DNA of 64,000 nt, from assembly GCA_025964675.1 (NCBI GenBank), contig JAOPYI010000169.1, forward strand, positions 1-64,000, written 5' to 3'. Source of the DNA: Sphaerisporangium sp. (GTDB lineage Bacteria > Actinomycetota > Actinomycetes > Streptosporangiales > Streptosporangiaceae). The notes beneath the pieces are model-generated. The model worked only from the letters and a program-made list of their open reading frames with translations. It made no database searches and had not been told where the DNA came from. Numbering within the stretch: position 1 is the first letter of the stretch; each line of letters opens with the position of its first letter. Shown here piece by piece: positions 41,111 through 51,613 of the stretch. A program made the position numbers and the translations under genes.

Positions 41111-41485
41111 ATGGACGACCTCGATGTCGTGAGCTCATGGCGTGAGCTGCTGGCCCGTCATGCCACGACGTGGTGCACGCTTGAGCGAGAGCTGAGCGAG
41201 AAGCACGGGCTGGGCGTGAGCGATTTCGAGGTCCTCGACCGCATGTCGGAGTCCGACCACGGGAAGTACCGCGTTCAGGAGCTCGCGGACGCCGTCCACC
41301 TGAGCCAGAGCGCGCTGTCGCGCCTGATCTCACGCCTCGAGAAGGCCGGGCTCGTGTGCCGCAACATGTGCGCGGAAGACCGTCGTGGCGTCTTCGTCCA
41401 GATCACCGACGCCGGCCTCGAACGCCACCAGCAGGCCCTTCCGACCCACCGAGCCGTCCTGAGCAGGTCCCTGACCGATCGGTGA
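41111..41485 (+). CDS. MarR-family regulator of the MFS gene
   Basis: A 124-residue winged-helix protein. The recognition region is YRVQELADAVHLSQSALSRL and the wing has AEDRRGVFVQITDAG. The C-terminal helix is short compared with many MarR proteins. It is divergent from the MFS gene with a palindromic region between them, the usual layout for a repressor that responds to an exported compound. The ATG at 41111 is 7 nt after a TATAGT box. Confidence 0.9.
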   Translation: MDDLDVVSSWRELLARHATTWCTLERELSEKHGLGVSDFEVLDRMSESDHGKYRVQELADAVHLSQSALSRLISRLEKAGLVCRNMCAEDRRGVFVQITDAGLERHQQALPTHRAVLSRSLTDR

Positions 41486-41505
41486 TCATTCGCGGGCCGG
41501 CACGA

Positions 41506-42783
41506 TCAGGCGGTGATCCTGTCTATCACGAGCGGGAGCAGGCTCGGGTCGGAGGTCTCGCCGACCTCGTACGCGCCGTCGAGGGCCTCCAGGGCGCGCT
41601 CGAAGCGGGCGGCCTCGTCGGCGTGCAGGGTCATCAGGCGCTGCCCCTTCCGCACGGTCTCGCCCGGCTTGGCATGCAGGGTGATCCCCGCTCCGAAGGA
41701 CACGGAGTCCTCCTTGCGGGCCCGGCCGGCGCCGAGGCGCCAGGCGGCCAGCCCGACCCCGTAGGCGTCCAGCCTCGCCAGCACGCCGGAAGCGGGCGCG
41801 GTGACCTCGATGCTTTCGGCTGCCCTCGGCAACGCGGCGTCAGGGTCGCCCCCCTGAGCGCTGATCATGCGTCGCCAGGCGTCCATGGCCGACCCGTCCT
41901 TGAGGGCGTCCTCGGGGTCCTTGCCGGAGATCCCGGCCGCGGCCAGCATCTCACGCGCCAGCCGTACGGTCAGCTCCACCACATCGGACGGACCGCCTCC
42001 GGCGAGGACCTCGACCGACTCGGCGACCTCCAGGGCGTTCCCCACGGCGTGGCCGAGCGGGCGGTCCATGGCCGTCAGCAGCGCCACCGTCGCGACCCCG
42101 TGGTCCGTGCCGAGCTCGACCATCGTACGGGCCAGCTCGCGGGCGGTCTCGACGGTCTTCATGAACGCGCCCGAGCCGACCTTGACGTCCAGCACCAGCG
42201 CGCCCGTACCCTCGGCGATCTTCTTTGACATGATCGACGACGCGATCAGCGGGATCGACTCGACCGTGCCGGTGACGTCTCGCAGCGCGTACAGCTTCTT
42301 GTCGGCGGGCGCGAGCCCGTCACCGGCCGCGCACACCACCGCGCCGGCCTCGCGCAGGACGCCGAGCATCTCGTCGTTCGACAGCGACGCCCGCCACCCC
42401 GGGATCGACTCCAGCTTGTCCAGCGTGCCCCCGGTGTGGCCGAGGCCCCGCCCGGAGAGCTGGGGAACGTACGCCCCGCACGCGGCCACCAGCGGCGCCA
42501 GCGGCAGTGTGATCTTGTCGCCGACGCCGCCCGTGGAGTGCTTGTCGGTGGTCGGCCGGTCGAGCCCGGACCAGTCCATGCGGGAGCCGGACCTGATCAT
42601 CGCCTCGGTCCACTGGCCGATCTCCCCGCGGCCCATCCCGTTGAGCAGGATCGCCATGGCGAGAGAGGACATCTGCTCGTCGGCGACCTCGCCGCGCGTG
42701 TAGGCGTCGACCACCCAGGCGATCTGGTCGGCGGACAGCTCGCGGCCGTCCCGCTTGGTGACGATGACGTCAATGGCGTCCAT
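41506..42783 (-). CDS. deoA: thymidine phosphorylase
   Basis: A 425-residue pyrimidine-nucleoside phosphorylase of the NP-II family. Motifs include MAILLNGMGRGEI, TDKHSTGGVGDKITLPLAPL (phosphate loop), LSGRGLGHTGGTLDKLE (family signature) and DVKVGSGAFMKT. The C-terminal domain has FGAGITLHAKPGETVRKGQ. It turns thymidine or deoxyuridine into the base and deoxyribose-1-phosphate. It follows cdd by 5 bp, completing the cytidine to uridine to uracil route in operon 2. ATG at 42783. Confidence 0.95.
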   Translation of the reverse strand: MDAIDVIVTKRDGRELSADQIAWVVDAYTRGEVADEQMSSLAMAILLNGMGRGEIGQWTEAMIRSGSRMDWSGLDRPTTDKHSTGGVGDKITLPLAPLVAACGAYVPQLSGRGLGHTGGTLDKLESIPGWRASLSNDEMLGVLREAGAVVCAAGDGLAPADKKLYALRDVTGTVESIPLIASSIMSKKIAEGTGALVLDVKVGSGAFMKTVETARELARTMVELGTDHGVATVALLTAMDRPLGHAVGNALEVAESVEVLAGGGPSDVVELTVRLAREMLAAAGISGKDPEDALKDGSAMDAWRRMISAQGGDPDAALPRAAESIEVTAPASGVLARLDAYGVGLAAWRLGAGRARKEDSVSFGAGITLHAKPGETVRKGQRLMTLHADEAARFERALEALDGAYEVGETSDPSLLPLVIDRITA

Positions 42784-42788
42784 GAGGT

Positions 42789-43208
42789 TCAGGCTCCCCG
42801 GGAGAGGTCGTCGGGGCCGAAGGCGAACGGCAGGACGTCTGCCATCCTCCAGGCACCCTCCGGCGTCTCCACCAGCAGCTCGGGCCCGCCGTGCTCGAAC
42901 AGCAGCTGCCGGCAGCGCCCGCAGGGCATCAGCAGCTCGCCGTGCCCGTCGACGCAGGTGAACGCCACCAGCCTGCCGCCGCCGGAGGCGTGGAGCGCGG
43001 ACACCAGGCCGCACTCCGCGCACAGGCCGAGACCGTACGACGCGTTCTCGACGTTGCACCCGGTCACGACGCGGCCGTCGTCCACCAGGGCGGCGGCGCC
43101 GACCGGGAACTTCGAGTACGGCGCGTAGGCGTGGGCCATCGCCTCGGTCGCCTGCTCGCGCAGCGCGTCCCAGTCGATGTCGCCGGCATCCCGGTTGAGG
43201 TCGCTCAC
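42789..43208 (-). CDS. cdd: cytidine deaminase
   Basis: A 139-residue zinc enzyme. VTGCNVENASYGLGLCAECG carries the catalytic Glu and first zinc Cys (CAE), and LLMPCGRCRQLLFE supplies the other two zinc Cys (PCGRC). It deaminates cytidine and deoxycytidine to the uridine forms. Start GTG at 43208 overlaps the permease stop as GTGA; the frame is open upstream only as overlap. Confidence 0.95.
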   Translation of the reverse strand: MSDLNRDAGDIDWDALREQATEAMAHAYAPYSKFPVGAAALVDDGRVVTGCNVENASYGLGLCAECGLVSALHASGGGRLVAFTCVDGHGELLMPCGRCRQLLFEHGGPELLVETPEGAWRMADVLPFAFGPDDLSRGA

Positions 43209-44473
43209 TTTGCCTGTCCCTTGCGATACGGAAGACCATCGGCCGCCGGCATGCGCAGCCTCTGGGAGGCCAGCGACAGCACCAGCAGCGTGGTCAGGTG
43301 GGGAGTGAACGAGGTGAACTGCTCGGCCACCGTGTCGGTCATGGCGAACACCAGGAACACCAGGATCGCGAAGGCACCGCTGATCAGCGCCGCGCGGTTC
43401 CTGTGCTGCTGTACGAGCTGGTAGACCGCGAAGGCGGCGAGCAGCATGGCGACGACGAGGAGCAGCGCGTGCACGGACACGCCGCCCTGGCGGAGCTGGA
43501 GCGCGTCGGTGTACCCGAAGAGCAGGGCACCACCGGCGAGACCGCCCGGGCGCCAGTTGCCGAAGATCATGGCCGCCAGGCCGATGAAGCCGCGACCGCC
43601 GGTCTGGCCCTCGCGGTAGATGCCGGAGGCCACGATCGACAGGAAGGCGCCGCCGAGGCCGGCCAGCGCGCCGGAGATCACGACCGCGACGTACTTGTAG
43701 AAGTACACGTTGACGCCGAGCGACTCGGCCGCCACCGGGCGCTCTCCGCATGAGCGCAGCCGGAGCCCGAAGGCCGTGCGCCAGAGCACGTAGAAGCTCA
43801 GCGGCACCAGCAGGACCGCCACGATGGTGAACAGCGAGACCTCCTGCGTCACGCCGCGGAGCACTCCGGCGAGGTCGGACAGCAGGAACACGTGGGTGTT
43901 CTCCAGGTCCCGCAGCGGCACGCCGATGCCGGGGACGCTGACGTCCGTGATGGCCTGGATGCGCGGCGACTGTGTCTCGCCGCCACCCTTCATGCCCGTG
44001 AAGACGAGCTTGGAGAGGTACTGGGTGACGCCCAGGCCAAGGATGTTGATCGCTACGCCGGAGATGATGTGGTCGACGCCGAACGTGACGGTCACCAGCG
44101 CGTGCAGCAGGCCGCCGAGCGCCCCGCCGAGCGCGCCCGCGATGACCCCGGCCCAGGGGGTGCCGAACGCGAGGGCACCCCAGGCGCCGCACCATGTGCC
44201 GAGGATCATCATGCCCTCGAGGCCGATGTTGACCACGCCGGCCCGCTCGGACCACAGGCCGCCGAGGGCGGCGAGCCCGATGGGGACGGCGAGGCCCACG
44301 GCGGCGCCGATGGTGCCGCCCGAGGTGATGTCGTTCGCCCCGGTCACCACCCGGGCGATGGACATCATCGCGAGCATGGCGAGCAGGCCCAGCAGGAGCA
44401 TCTGCCAGCTCAGGCGGAAGCGGCGGATCTGTGGCGGCGCGGGGGGCGCCACGGAGATCTCGGAGACGGTCAC
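43205..44473 (-). CDS. nucleoside ABC transporter permease (operon 2, second permease)
   Basis: A 422-residue polytopic permease, with ERAGVVNIGLEGMMILGTW, FGVDHIISGVAINILGLGV and GGRGFIGLAAMIFGNWRPGG, the same signatures as the permease at 26877. It is about 110 residues longer than that paralogue, mostly from an extra N-terminal helix and an extended C-terminal region with three more hydrophobic stretches. GTG at 44473 overlaps the preceding stop as GTGA. Confidence 0.92.
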   Translation of the reverse strand: MTVSEISVAPPAPPQIRRFRLSWQMLLLGLLAMLAMMSIARVVTGANDITSGGTIGAAVGLAVPIGLAALGGLWSERAGVVNIGLEGMMILGTWCGAWGALAFGTPWAGVIAGALGGALGGLLHALVTVTFGVDHIISGVAINILGLGVTQYLSKLVFTGMKGGGETQSPRIQAITDVSVPGIGVPLRDLENTHVFLLSDLAGVLRGVTQEVSLFTIVAVLLVPLSFYVLWRTAFGLRLRSCGERPVAAESLGVNVYFYKYVAVVISGALAGLGGAFLSIVASGIYREGQTGGRGFIGLAAMIFGNWRPGGLAGGALLFGYTDALQLRQGGVSVHALLLVVAMLLAAFAVYQLVQQHRNRAALISGAFAILVFLVFAMTDTVAEQFTSFTPHLTTLLVLSLASQRLRMPAADGLPYRKGQAK

Positions 44474-45605
44474 GCCGCCACTCCTTCCGGTGCGGACGCG
44501 CCGGCGGAGAGCTCGCGGCTCACCCGGCGCTGCTCGGCGGCCAGGCGGTAGCGGTGGACCAGCTCGTAGGCGACGATGACCGAGAGCACGATGGTGCCCT
44601 GCATGATGATCACGATCTCCTTGGGGATGCCTTCGAGGTCCAGGATGTCCGAGGAGTTGTCCAGGAAGCTCCAGAGCAGCGCGCCGATCGCGATGCCGAC
44701 CGGGTTGTTCCGGCCGAGCAGGGCGATGGCGATTCCGGTGAAGCCGAGGCCGGTCGGGAAGTCGAGGCTGTAGGAGTAGGACGCGCCGAGGAGCTGCGGC
44801 ATGCCGACCAGCCCGGCGGCGGCGCCGGACAGGACCATCGTCAGCAGGACCATCTTCCTGACGTTGACACCGCTGGCGACGGCGGCCGACTCGGACTTGC
44901 CGGTGGCCCGCAGGTCGAAGCCGAAGCGCGTCCAGTTGAACAGGATGTGGTACGCCAGACCCAGCAGGGCCGCGACCACGACGAACCCGAAGACCTTGGC
45001 CTGGGTGCCGGGGATGAGGCCGAACCCGGGGAACTGGCCGGACGGCGGGATCGGCTTGGTGCCGATGTTGTTGCTGCCCGACACCGCCACGGCGAGGCGG
45101 TCGGTGGTGAGCAGCCAGGCGCCGAAGCCGGTCGCGATGGCGTTCAGCATGATCGTGGAGATGACCTCGCTGACGCCCCGGGTGACCTTGAGCAGCCCCG
45201 CGATCGACGCCCAGAGGCCGCCGACGGCGACCGCGACGAGGATCGTGACGCCGACGTGCAGCGGGGCGGGAAGCACGAGCGCGCCACCCACCGCGGCCGC
45301 GACCAGGGCTGCCAGGCGGTACTGGCCATCGACGCCGATGTTGAAGAGGTTCATCCTGAACCCGATCGCCACGGCGAGCGCGGAGATGTAGTACGTCGTG
45401 GCGAGGTTGATGATCATCACGATCGTACGCGGCTGCGCGCCGTAGTCGGCCAGCAGCTTCATCGTCTCGAACGGCGGGTTGCCGGTCAGCTGAAGGATGA
45501 TCGAGGTCACGAGGCCGGCGAAGACGATGGCCAGCAGCGGGGCGGCGAGCCCCAGCAGGCCTCCGAGCCTCACCCTGCCGAGCAACCGGTCGGTGAACGA
45601 CGAAC

Positions 45606-45609
<4 letters not shown>
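44470..45609 (-). CDS. nucleoside ABC transporter permease (operon 2, first permease)
   Basis: A 379-residue polytopic permease with IGFRMNLFNIGVDGQYRLAA, TRGVSEVISTIMLNAIATGF and FTGIAIALLGRNNPVGIAIG, the signatures of the first permease of BMP-type importers. ATG at 45609 overlaps the ATPase stop as ATGA. Paralogue of 27809. Confidence 0.92.
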
Positions 45610-47165
<1,556 letters not shown>

Positions 47166-47172
47166 GGCGGTG

Positions 47173-47337
47173 GCCTCGGTGGCGGGACTGGTGAGCCTCG
47201 CAGGCGCGACAGTCAGCCTTGTCGGCGGTCTGGGTCGAGCCTCTCAGGCACTGCGAGCCTGGTGGGCGGACAGTGGCCTCCTGGCACACCAGACTGCCTC
47301 GTGGGCGGAGCGGAGAGCCTCGTGGGCGGAGCGGTGA
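47173..47337. repeat. degenerate ~21-nt tandem array in the operon 2 leader
   Basis: On the plus strand GCCT recurs at 47173, 47195, 47216, 47239, 47257, 47276, 47296 and 47317, an average step of 20.6 nt. The last two units share GCCTCGTGGGCGGAGCGG. In the mRNA (minus strand) each unit carries a purine-rich AGGC or GAGGC, similar to a ribosome site. The array fills most of the space between the binding-protein and ATPase genes. Confidence 0.6.
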
Positions 47338-47352
47338 ACCGACAGTAGTGCA

Positions 47353-47383
47353 AGGGGCCCGGCGGCACGGCCTCCGGGCCCCT
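47353..47383 (-). terminator. hairpin between binding-protein and ATPase genes
   Basis: A perfect 10-bp stem AGGGGCCCGG/CCGGGCCCCT with an 11-nt loop. No T-run follows. In this position it is more likely to attenuate or protect the upstream mRNA than to end the operon, giving more binding protein than transporter. Confidence 0.55.
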
Positions 47384-47397
47384 GTGGTTTCAGCCGA

Positions 47398-48471
47398 TCA
47401 CTCGCTGGGGACCTTGATGTCGCCGCTGATGATCTTCTGCTTGTACTCGTCGAGCTTGTTCTTGATGTCGTCGACCTGGCCGCCGGTGGCGGAGAAGTCG
47501 ACGCCGCCCGCCTTGAGGTCGTAGGTGGTCGCGCCGGCCTTGACCGTGCCGTCGGCGAAGCTCTTCAGGAAGTCGAACACCGCGACGTCGACCTTCTTGA
47601 GCATGGAGGTCATGATGACGGCACGGACGCCCGCGTCGGCCGTCAGCGCCTGGTCGGAGTCGACGCCGATGGCGAGACCCTTGGCCGCCTTGGCAGCCTC
47701 GAACACGCCGCCGCCCGAGCCGCCGGCCGCCTGGTAGACGATGTCGGCGCCGGAGTCGTACATGCCCTGCGCCGCGGTCTTGCCCTTGGCCGGGTCGTTG
47801 AAGCCACCGAAGTCCGGAGGCTGCGTGAGGTACTTCACGTCGATCTTGATGTCCGGCTTCACCGCCTGGGCGCCCCTGGTGTAGCCGACCTCGAACTTCT
47901 TGATCAGAGGGACCTGCACGCCGCCGACGAAGCCGATGTGGTCCTTCTTCGTCTTCAGGGCCGCCGCGGCGCCCACCAGGAACGATCCTTCGTTCTCGGC
48001 GAAGACCAGGTTGGAGATGTTCGGACCCTGGGCCGCGTCGTCGATGATCGCGAACTTCGTGTCGGGGAACTCGGCCGCGACCTTCTTGATCGCCTCGGAG
48101 TAGGCGAAGCCCACCGCGACGACCGGGTTGTAGCCACCCTGGGCGAGCAGGCGGAGCCGCTGCTCCTTCTGGGCGCCCGTCTCGCCGGCGCCGGCCTCGA
48201 GCTCCTTGGTGCCGGCCAGCTTGAGCTCGGTCTTGGCCTTCTCCAGGCCCGCGGCGGCGGCGTCGTTGAACGACTGGTCGCCGCGACCGCCGATGTCGTA
48301 CGCGAGGCCCACCTTGGCGCCGGTCGGCGCCGCGGCGGAGGACGCGCTTGACGCGCTGGGCGCCGCCGTGTCGGTGCCGGAACTACTACTACCTCCACAT
48401 GCCGCGACGGCCATGAGCATGGCCCCCATCGCGGTCGTGGCGGCCAACTTGCTTGCGTGAGTGCGTAGCAA
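47398..48471 (-). CDS. BMP-family nucleoside-binding lipoprotein (operon 2)
   Basis: A 357-residue lipoprotein. The signal runs to the lipobox AVAAC (Cys about residue 24), followed by a Ser/Ala/Thr linker and the BMP fold: VGLAYDIGGRGDQSFNDAAA, AVGFAYSEAI, KFAIIDDAAQG, IGFVGGVQVPLIKKFEVGYT and DIVYQAAGGSGGGVFEA. Paralogue of 30456. The start is TTG at 48471, with GGAAGGAG 5 nt upstream; no ATG or GTG fits as well, since upstream in-frame codons would give no signal peptide. Confidence 0.92.
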   Translation of the reverse strand: MLRTHASKLAATTAMGAMLMAVAACGGSSSSGTDTAAPSASSASSAAAPTGAKVGLAYDIGGRGDQSFNDAAAAGLEKAKTELKLAGTKELEAGAGETGAQKEQRLRLLAQGGYNPVVAVGFAYSEAIKKVAAEFPDTKFAIIDDAAQGPNISNLVFAENEGSFLVGAAAALKTKKDHIGFVGGVQVPLIKKFEVGYTRGAQAVKPDIKIDVKYLTQPPDFGGFNDPAKGKTAAQGMYDSGADIVYQAAGGSGGGVFEAAKAAKGLAIGVDSDQALTADAGVRAVIMTSMLKKVDVAVFDFLKSFADGTVKAGATTYDLKAGGVDFSATGGQVDDIKNKLDEYKQKIISGDIKVPSE

Positions 48472-48544
48472 GGTGACTCCTTCCGTGTTCTTCGCCGTCC
48501 AACTCGTATGCACGCGCGAAGGAACGCACGGCAACCCTGCACGG

Positions 48545-48573
48545 AAGATAGTTGTTTGACCGGTGTTGGCCAA
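48545..48573 (-). promoter_or_regulatory. candidate promoter of nucleoside operon 2
   Basis: On the minus strand TTGGCC (48573-48568) and TATCTT (48550-48545) are 17 bp apart, each four of six positions. Predicted start near 48538. Confidence 0.5.
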
Positions 48574-48578
48574 ACCGG
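48560..48578. promoter_or_regulatory. imperfect palindrome over the operon 2 promoter
   Basis: CCGGT...ACCGG flank the 8-bp palindrome TTGGCCAA, with one extra base in the left arm. It covers the -35 box and could be a repressor site. It does not resemble the GntR palindrome of operon 1. Confidence 0.4.
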
Positions 48579-48695
48579 CACCCGGCTCCGAAACAGGTCC
48601 GTTATGCAGCTCACGCCGCCCTGTGACCTGCGAAACCGTGATATGCGATGGCGGGGAGGCCGTTTCGGCCGCCGCCGCCGCGCGCCGTCACCGCC

Positions 48696-49937
48696 TCAGG
48701 CGGTCACCGGCTCGGCGGCGGCCTCGTCGGCGGACGCGCGCACGCCGTCCCACAGCGCGGTCAGGGCGGTCGCCGCCATCACGCTGACCCCGACGCCGAT
48801 GCACCTCTCGTCGACGTCGAAGGTGCCCTGGTGGATGTCGATCTGCCGGGTCTCGTCCGGCGCGCGCACGCCGAGCCGGGCGTACGCCCCGGGCACCGAC
48901 TCGAGGTACCAACCGAAGTCCTCGCCGCCGAGGGACTGCGGGGTCGGGACCGTGGCGTCGGGACCCAGCACCTGACCTGCGGCGTCGCGCAGCATCTGGA
49001 CGCTGGTGACCTCGTTGATGGTCGGCGGGACGCCGCGGATGTAGTTCATCTCGGCGTCCACTCCGTACGCGATGGCGACCGAGTCGAGCAGGGACTTGAA
49101 CAGGTCGGGCGCCTCGTGCCAGGCCTGCTCGTCCAGGCAGCGGATCGTGCCCTCGGCCAGGCCGTCGTCCGGGATGGCGTTGGCCACGGAACCGGCCTGG
49201 ACCCGCCCCCACACCAGCGACAGCGACGAGCGGGGGTCGACGCGCCTGCTGAGCGCGGCCGGCAGCTCGGTGACGATCTTGGCCAGGGCGAAGACGAGGT
49301 CGGCGGTCAGGTGGGGACGGGCGGTGTGACCGCCCGGCCCGGCCACGCGGACGCTGACCTTGTCGCAGGCCCCCGTGATGGGCCCGACGCGCAGGCCGAG
49401 CTTGCCGACCTCGAGCCGGGGGTCGCAGTGCAGGCCGAAGATGCGGTCGACGCCGCTGATGCCACCGGCCTCCAGCACCTTCAGCGCGCCACCGGGCATG
49501 ACCTCCTCGGCGGGCTGGAAGATCAGGCGGACCCGTCCGGGCAGCAGGCCGGCGGCCGCCTGCTCGGCCAGGAACAGGCCCGTGCCGAGGACGATCGCGG
49601 TGTGGACGTCGTGGCCGCAGGCGTGGCACACGCCCGGGATGGTCGAGCGGTAGGGGACGTCCTTATCGTCGGGCAGCGGCAGCGCGTCGATGTCGGCGCG
49701 CAGCGCGACGGTGGGGCCGTCGCCGCTGCCGATGTCGCAGATCAGGCCGGTGCCCCGGGGCAGGGGGGTCGGCACGAGCCCGGCCTCGGTGAGCCGTTCG
49801 GCGATGCGCTCGGTGGTGCGGTGCTCCACGAACCCCAGCTCCGGGTGGGCGTGCAGGTCGCGCCGGAAGCCGATCAGGGACTCGTTGTGGATCTTCAGGA
49901 ACGTGTCGAGTTCCCCCCGTAGATCACGTGCCGGCAT
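48696..49937 (-). CDS. M20-family amidohydrolase
   Basis: A 413-residue metallo-amidohydrolase of the hippuricase/IAA-amino acid hydrolase group. Motifs: FRRDLHAHPELGF, LRADIDALPL, CHACGHDVHTAIVLG (metal His and Asp), IFQPAEEVMPGGA (catalytic Glu pair), FGLHCDP, GPGGHTARPH, and GGEDFGWYLE. It removes an acyl or amide group from an amino-acid conjugate; the substrate is unknown. The ATG at 49937 overlaps the end of the carboxylate-amine ligase gene by 14 bp, so the two are probably one operon. Confidence 0.9.
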   Translation of the reverse strand: MPARDLRGELDTFLKIHNESLIGFRRDLHAHPELGFVEHRTTERIAERLTEAGLVPTPLPRGTGLICDIGSGDGPTVALRADIDALPLPDDKDVPYRSTIPGVCHACGHDVHTAIVLGTGLFLAEQAAAGLLPGRVRLIFQPAEEVMPGGALKVLEAGGISGVDRIFGLHCDPRLEVGKLGLRVGPITGACDKVSVRVAGPGGHTARPHLTADLVFALAKIVTELPAALSRRVDPRSSLSLVWGRVQAGSVANAIPDDGLAEGTIRCLDEQAWHEAPDLFKSLLDSVAIAYGVDAEMNYIRGVPPTINEVTSVQMLRDAAGQVLGPDATVPTPQSLGGEDFGWYLESVPGAYARLGVRAPDETRQIDIHQGTFDVDERCIGVGVSVMAATALTALWDGVRASADEAAAEPVTA

Positions 49938-51105
49938 GACCGATCGCCCCGTTCGACGTGCTCGAATTGATGGTGACGAAGCGGTCTTCCGCGAGCTCCA
50001 CGATCGTCGCGTCCACGATGTCGTCGAGAGTGCCGCCTCCGGAAAGGATCGCGCGCTGGCGTTCGCAGGAGTTGCCCTGCTCCACCACGTCGGTGATGAC
50101 CGCCAGCTCGTCGGCGCAGCCGAGTCGCTCGGACATCGGCGCCAGCTCGCGCGTGAGCTCGTACAGCATGTCGCGCATGGGCGCGGTGGAGCCGTGGTCG
50201 TCGGTGATGACCAGGGCGTCCAGCCCGTACCTCGTGGCGCGCCACTTGTTGTCGCGGACGACCCAGGGGGCGGGATGCGGCAGCCGGTACCCTCGGTCGA
50301 GCTGCTGGTCGAACTGCTGCACCAGGCACTGCGACAACGCCGTCACCATCCCGACCTCTCTGAGGGTCGGTATACCGTCGAACATTCGAATCTCAATCGT
50401 GCCGAAGTCGGGGTGTGGGCGGATATCCCACCACACCTCTTTGATGCTCTTGATGGTCCCCGCACGCTTCAGGGTGTCCATGTACTCCTCGAACTCGGCC
50501 CAGTCGGCCAGCATCTGCGGCGGTCCTGCCGTGGGCAGTGCGCCAAAAACGATGGCCCGGCTGGAGGCGAGGCCGGTGTCTTGCCCGCCCCAGTACGGGC
50601 TGGAGGCCGTCAACGCGAGGAAATGCGGCAGGTAGGCCGCAAGTGCGTTGACGATGGGGATGACTTTATCCCTTTCCCGCACCCCCACGTGGACATGTAC
50701 GCCAAATGTTTGGATGCGCCATGCCAGCCACTGCATCTCCTCGACCAGCTCGGTGTACCGCTGGACGGGCGCGTAGACGGCCTCGCGCCAGTCGCTGATG
50801 GCGTGCGTGCCCGAGCAGGCCAGGGCCATGCCGCGAGATCGCACGACCTGACTGACGCGGTCGATGGTGGTGCGGAGATCCTTTACGGCCTCCGACGCCG
50901 TGTGGCAGACGTCCGTGATCACCTCGAGCTGGGACTGCATCAGCTCGTGCATGACCTTCGGGCGGGCGCTCTCGCTCAGCTCCGGGATGGCCTCGAGCAC
51001 GTGACGGGCGTCCTGGCGGAGCCGGCGGGTGTGCGTGTCGACAAGCTGGAGTTCCCATTCGACGCCCAGCGTCGGGCCGCGCGAAGGATTGAACTCGATT
51101 GCCAC
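49924..51105 (-). CDS. YbdK-family carboxylate-amine ligase (glutamate-cysteine ligase 2-like)
   Basis: A 393-residue member of the GCS2 family. TLGVEWELQLVD with the metal-binding Glu motif, HELMQSQLEVITDVC, ACSGTHAISDW, IQTFGVHVHVGV and GTIEIRMFDG are family hallmarks. Such proteins make gamma-glutamyl or similar amide bonds with ATP; E. coli YbdK has weak glutamate-cysteine ligase activity. Pairing with an M20 amidohydrolase suggests a make-and-break couple on a conjugate, which is inference. Start GTG at 51105 with GGAGG 6 nt upstream. Confidence 0.88.
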   Translation of the reverse strand: MAIEFNPSRGPTLGVEWELQLVDTHTRRLRQDARHVLEAIPELSESARPKVMHELMQSQLEVITDVCHTASEAVKDLRTTIDRVSQVVRSRGMALACSGTHAISDWREAVYAPVQRYTELVEEMQWLAWRIQTFGVHVHVGVRERDKVIPIVNALAAYLPHFLALTASSPYWGGQDTGLASSRAIVFGALPTAGPPQMLADWAEFEEYMDTLKRAGTIKSIKEVWWDIRPHPDFGTIEIRMFDGIPTLREVGMVTALSQCLVQQFDQQLDRGYRLPHPAPWVVRDNKWRATRYGLDALVITDDHGSTAPMRDMLYELTRELAPMSERLGCADELAVITDVVEQGNSCERQRAILSGGGTLDDIVDATIVELAEDRFVTINSSTSNGAIGHAGT

Positions 51106-51295
51106 AGCACGCCTCCATGACGATTGGCCTAAGGCCGAGTTTCCGCCGCCTAGCGAAATCGGCCAACCCTAGGTGACCCCAGTACGCCTCGACTTACGGG
51201 TTTCCACGAAGCGACCGCCAAACCGGAGATGGCACCCACCCATGCATGGTCAACCGCAAAACGGTCGTTTACCATCTCTGCCCGCGAAGGGGGGC

Positions 51296-51508
51296 TTATA
51301 TGCGGGCATCACGTCCGGCGGCACGCCAGGCACGCCAGCCGAGGGCCCCGATCACCAGGGCGAGGACCAGATTGACCGCGATCAGGATGCCGTGGACCAC
51401 ATAGAAGGCCGTGGGATGCCCGTCGGCGAGGTTGAAACCGAGGTTGATCCACTCGAAGACCATGAAGGCGGCCAGGGCCAGGAGGAACCCCGCGACGCGT
51501 CGTGTCAT
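51296..51508 (-). CDS. small two-helix membrane protein
   Basis: A 70-residue protein with two hydrophobic helices (about 6-27 and 36-60) and an Arg-rich C-terminus. There is no recognised family. Of three consecutive ATG codons at 51514, 51511 and 51508, the last is placed best behind GAGGAG (6 nt). It lies divergently from the carboxypeptidase gene. Confidence 0.65.
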   Translation of the reverse strand: MTRRVAGFLLALAAFMVFEWINLGFNLADGHPTAFYVVHGILIAVNLVLALVIGALGWRAWRAAGRDARI

Positions 51509-51613
51509 CATCATCTCCTCCATCTTACCGCCATGGTTCCTGACCAGGCACGTTCGCGATCTTTGTAGTGTCTTGGCCCACCCGAAAAGCGACAAAGCTA
51601 CGCTGACTTCCCT

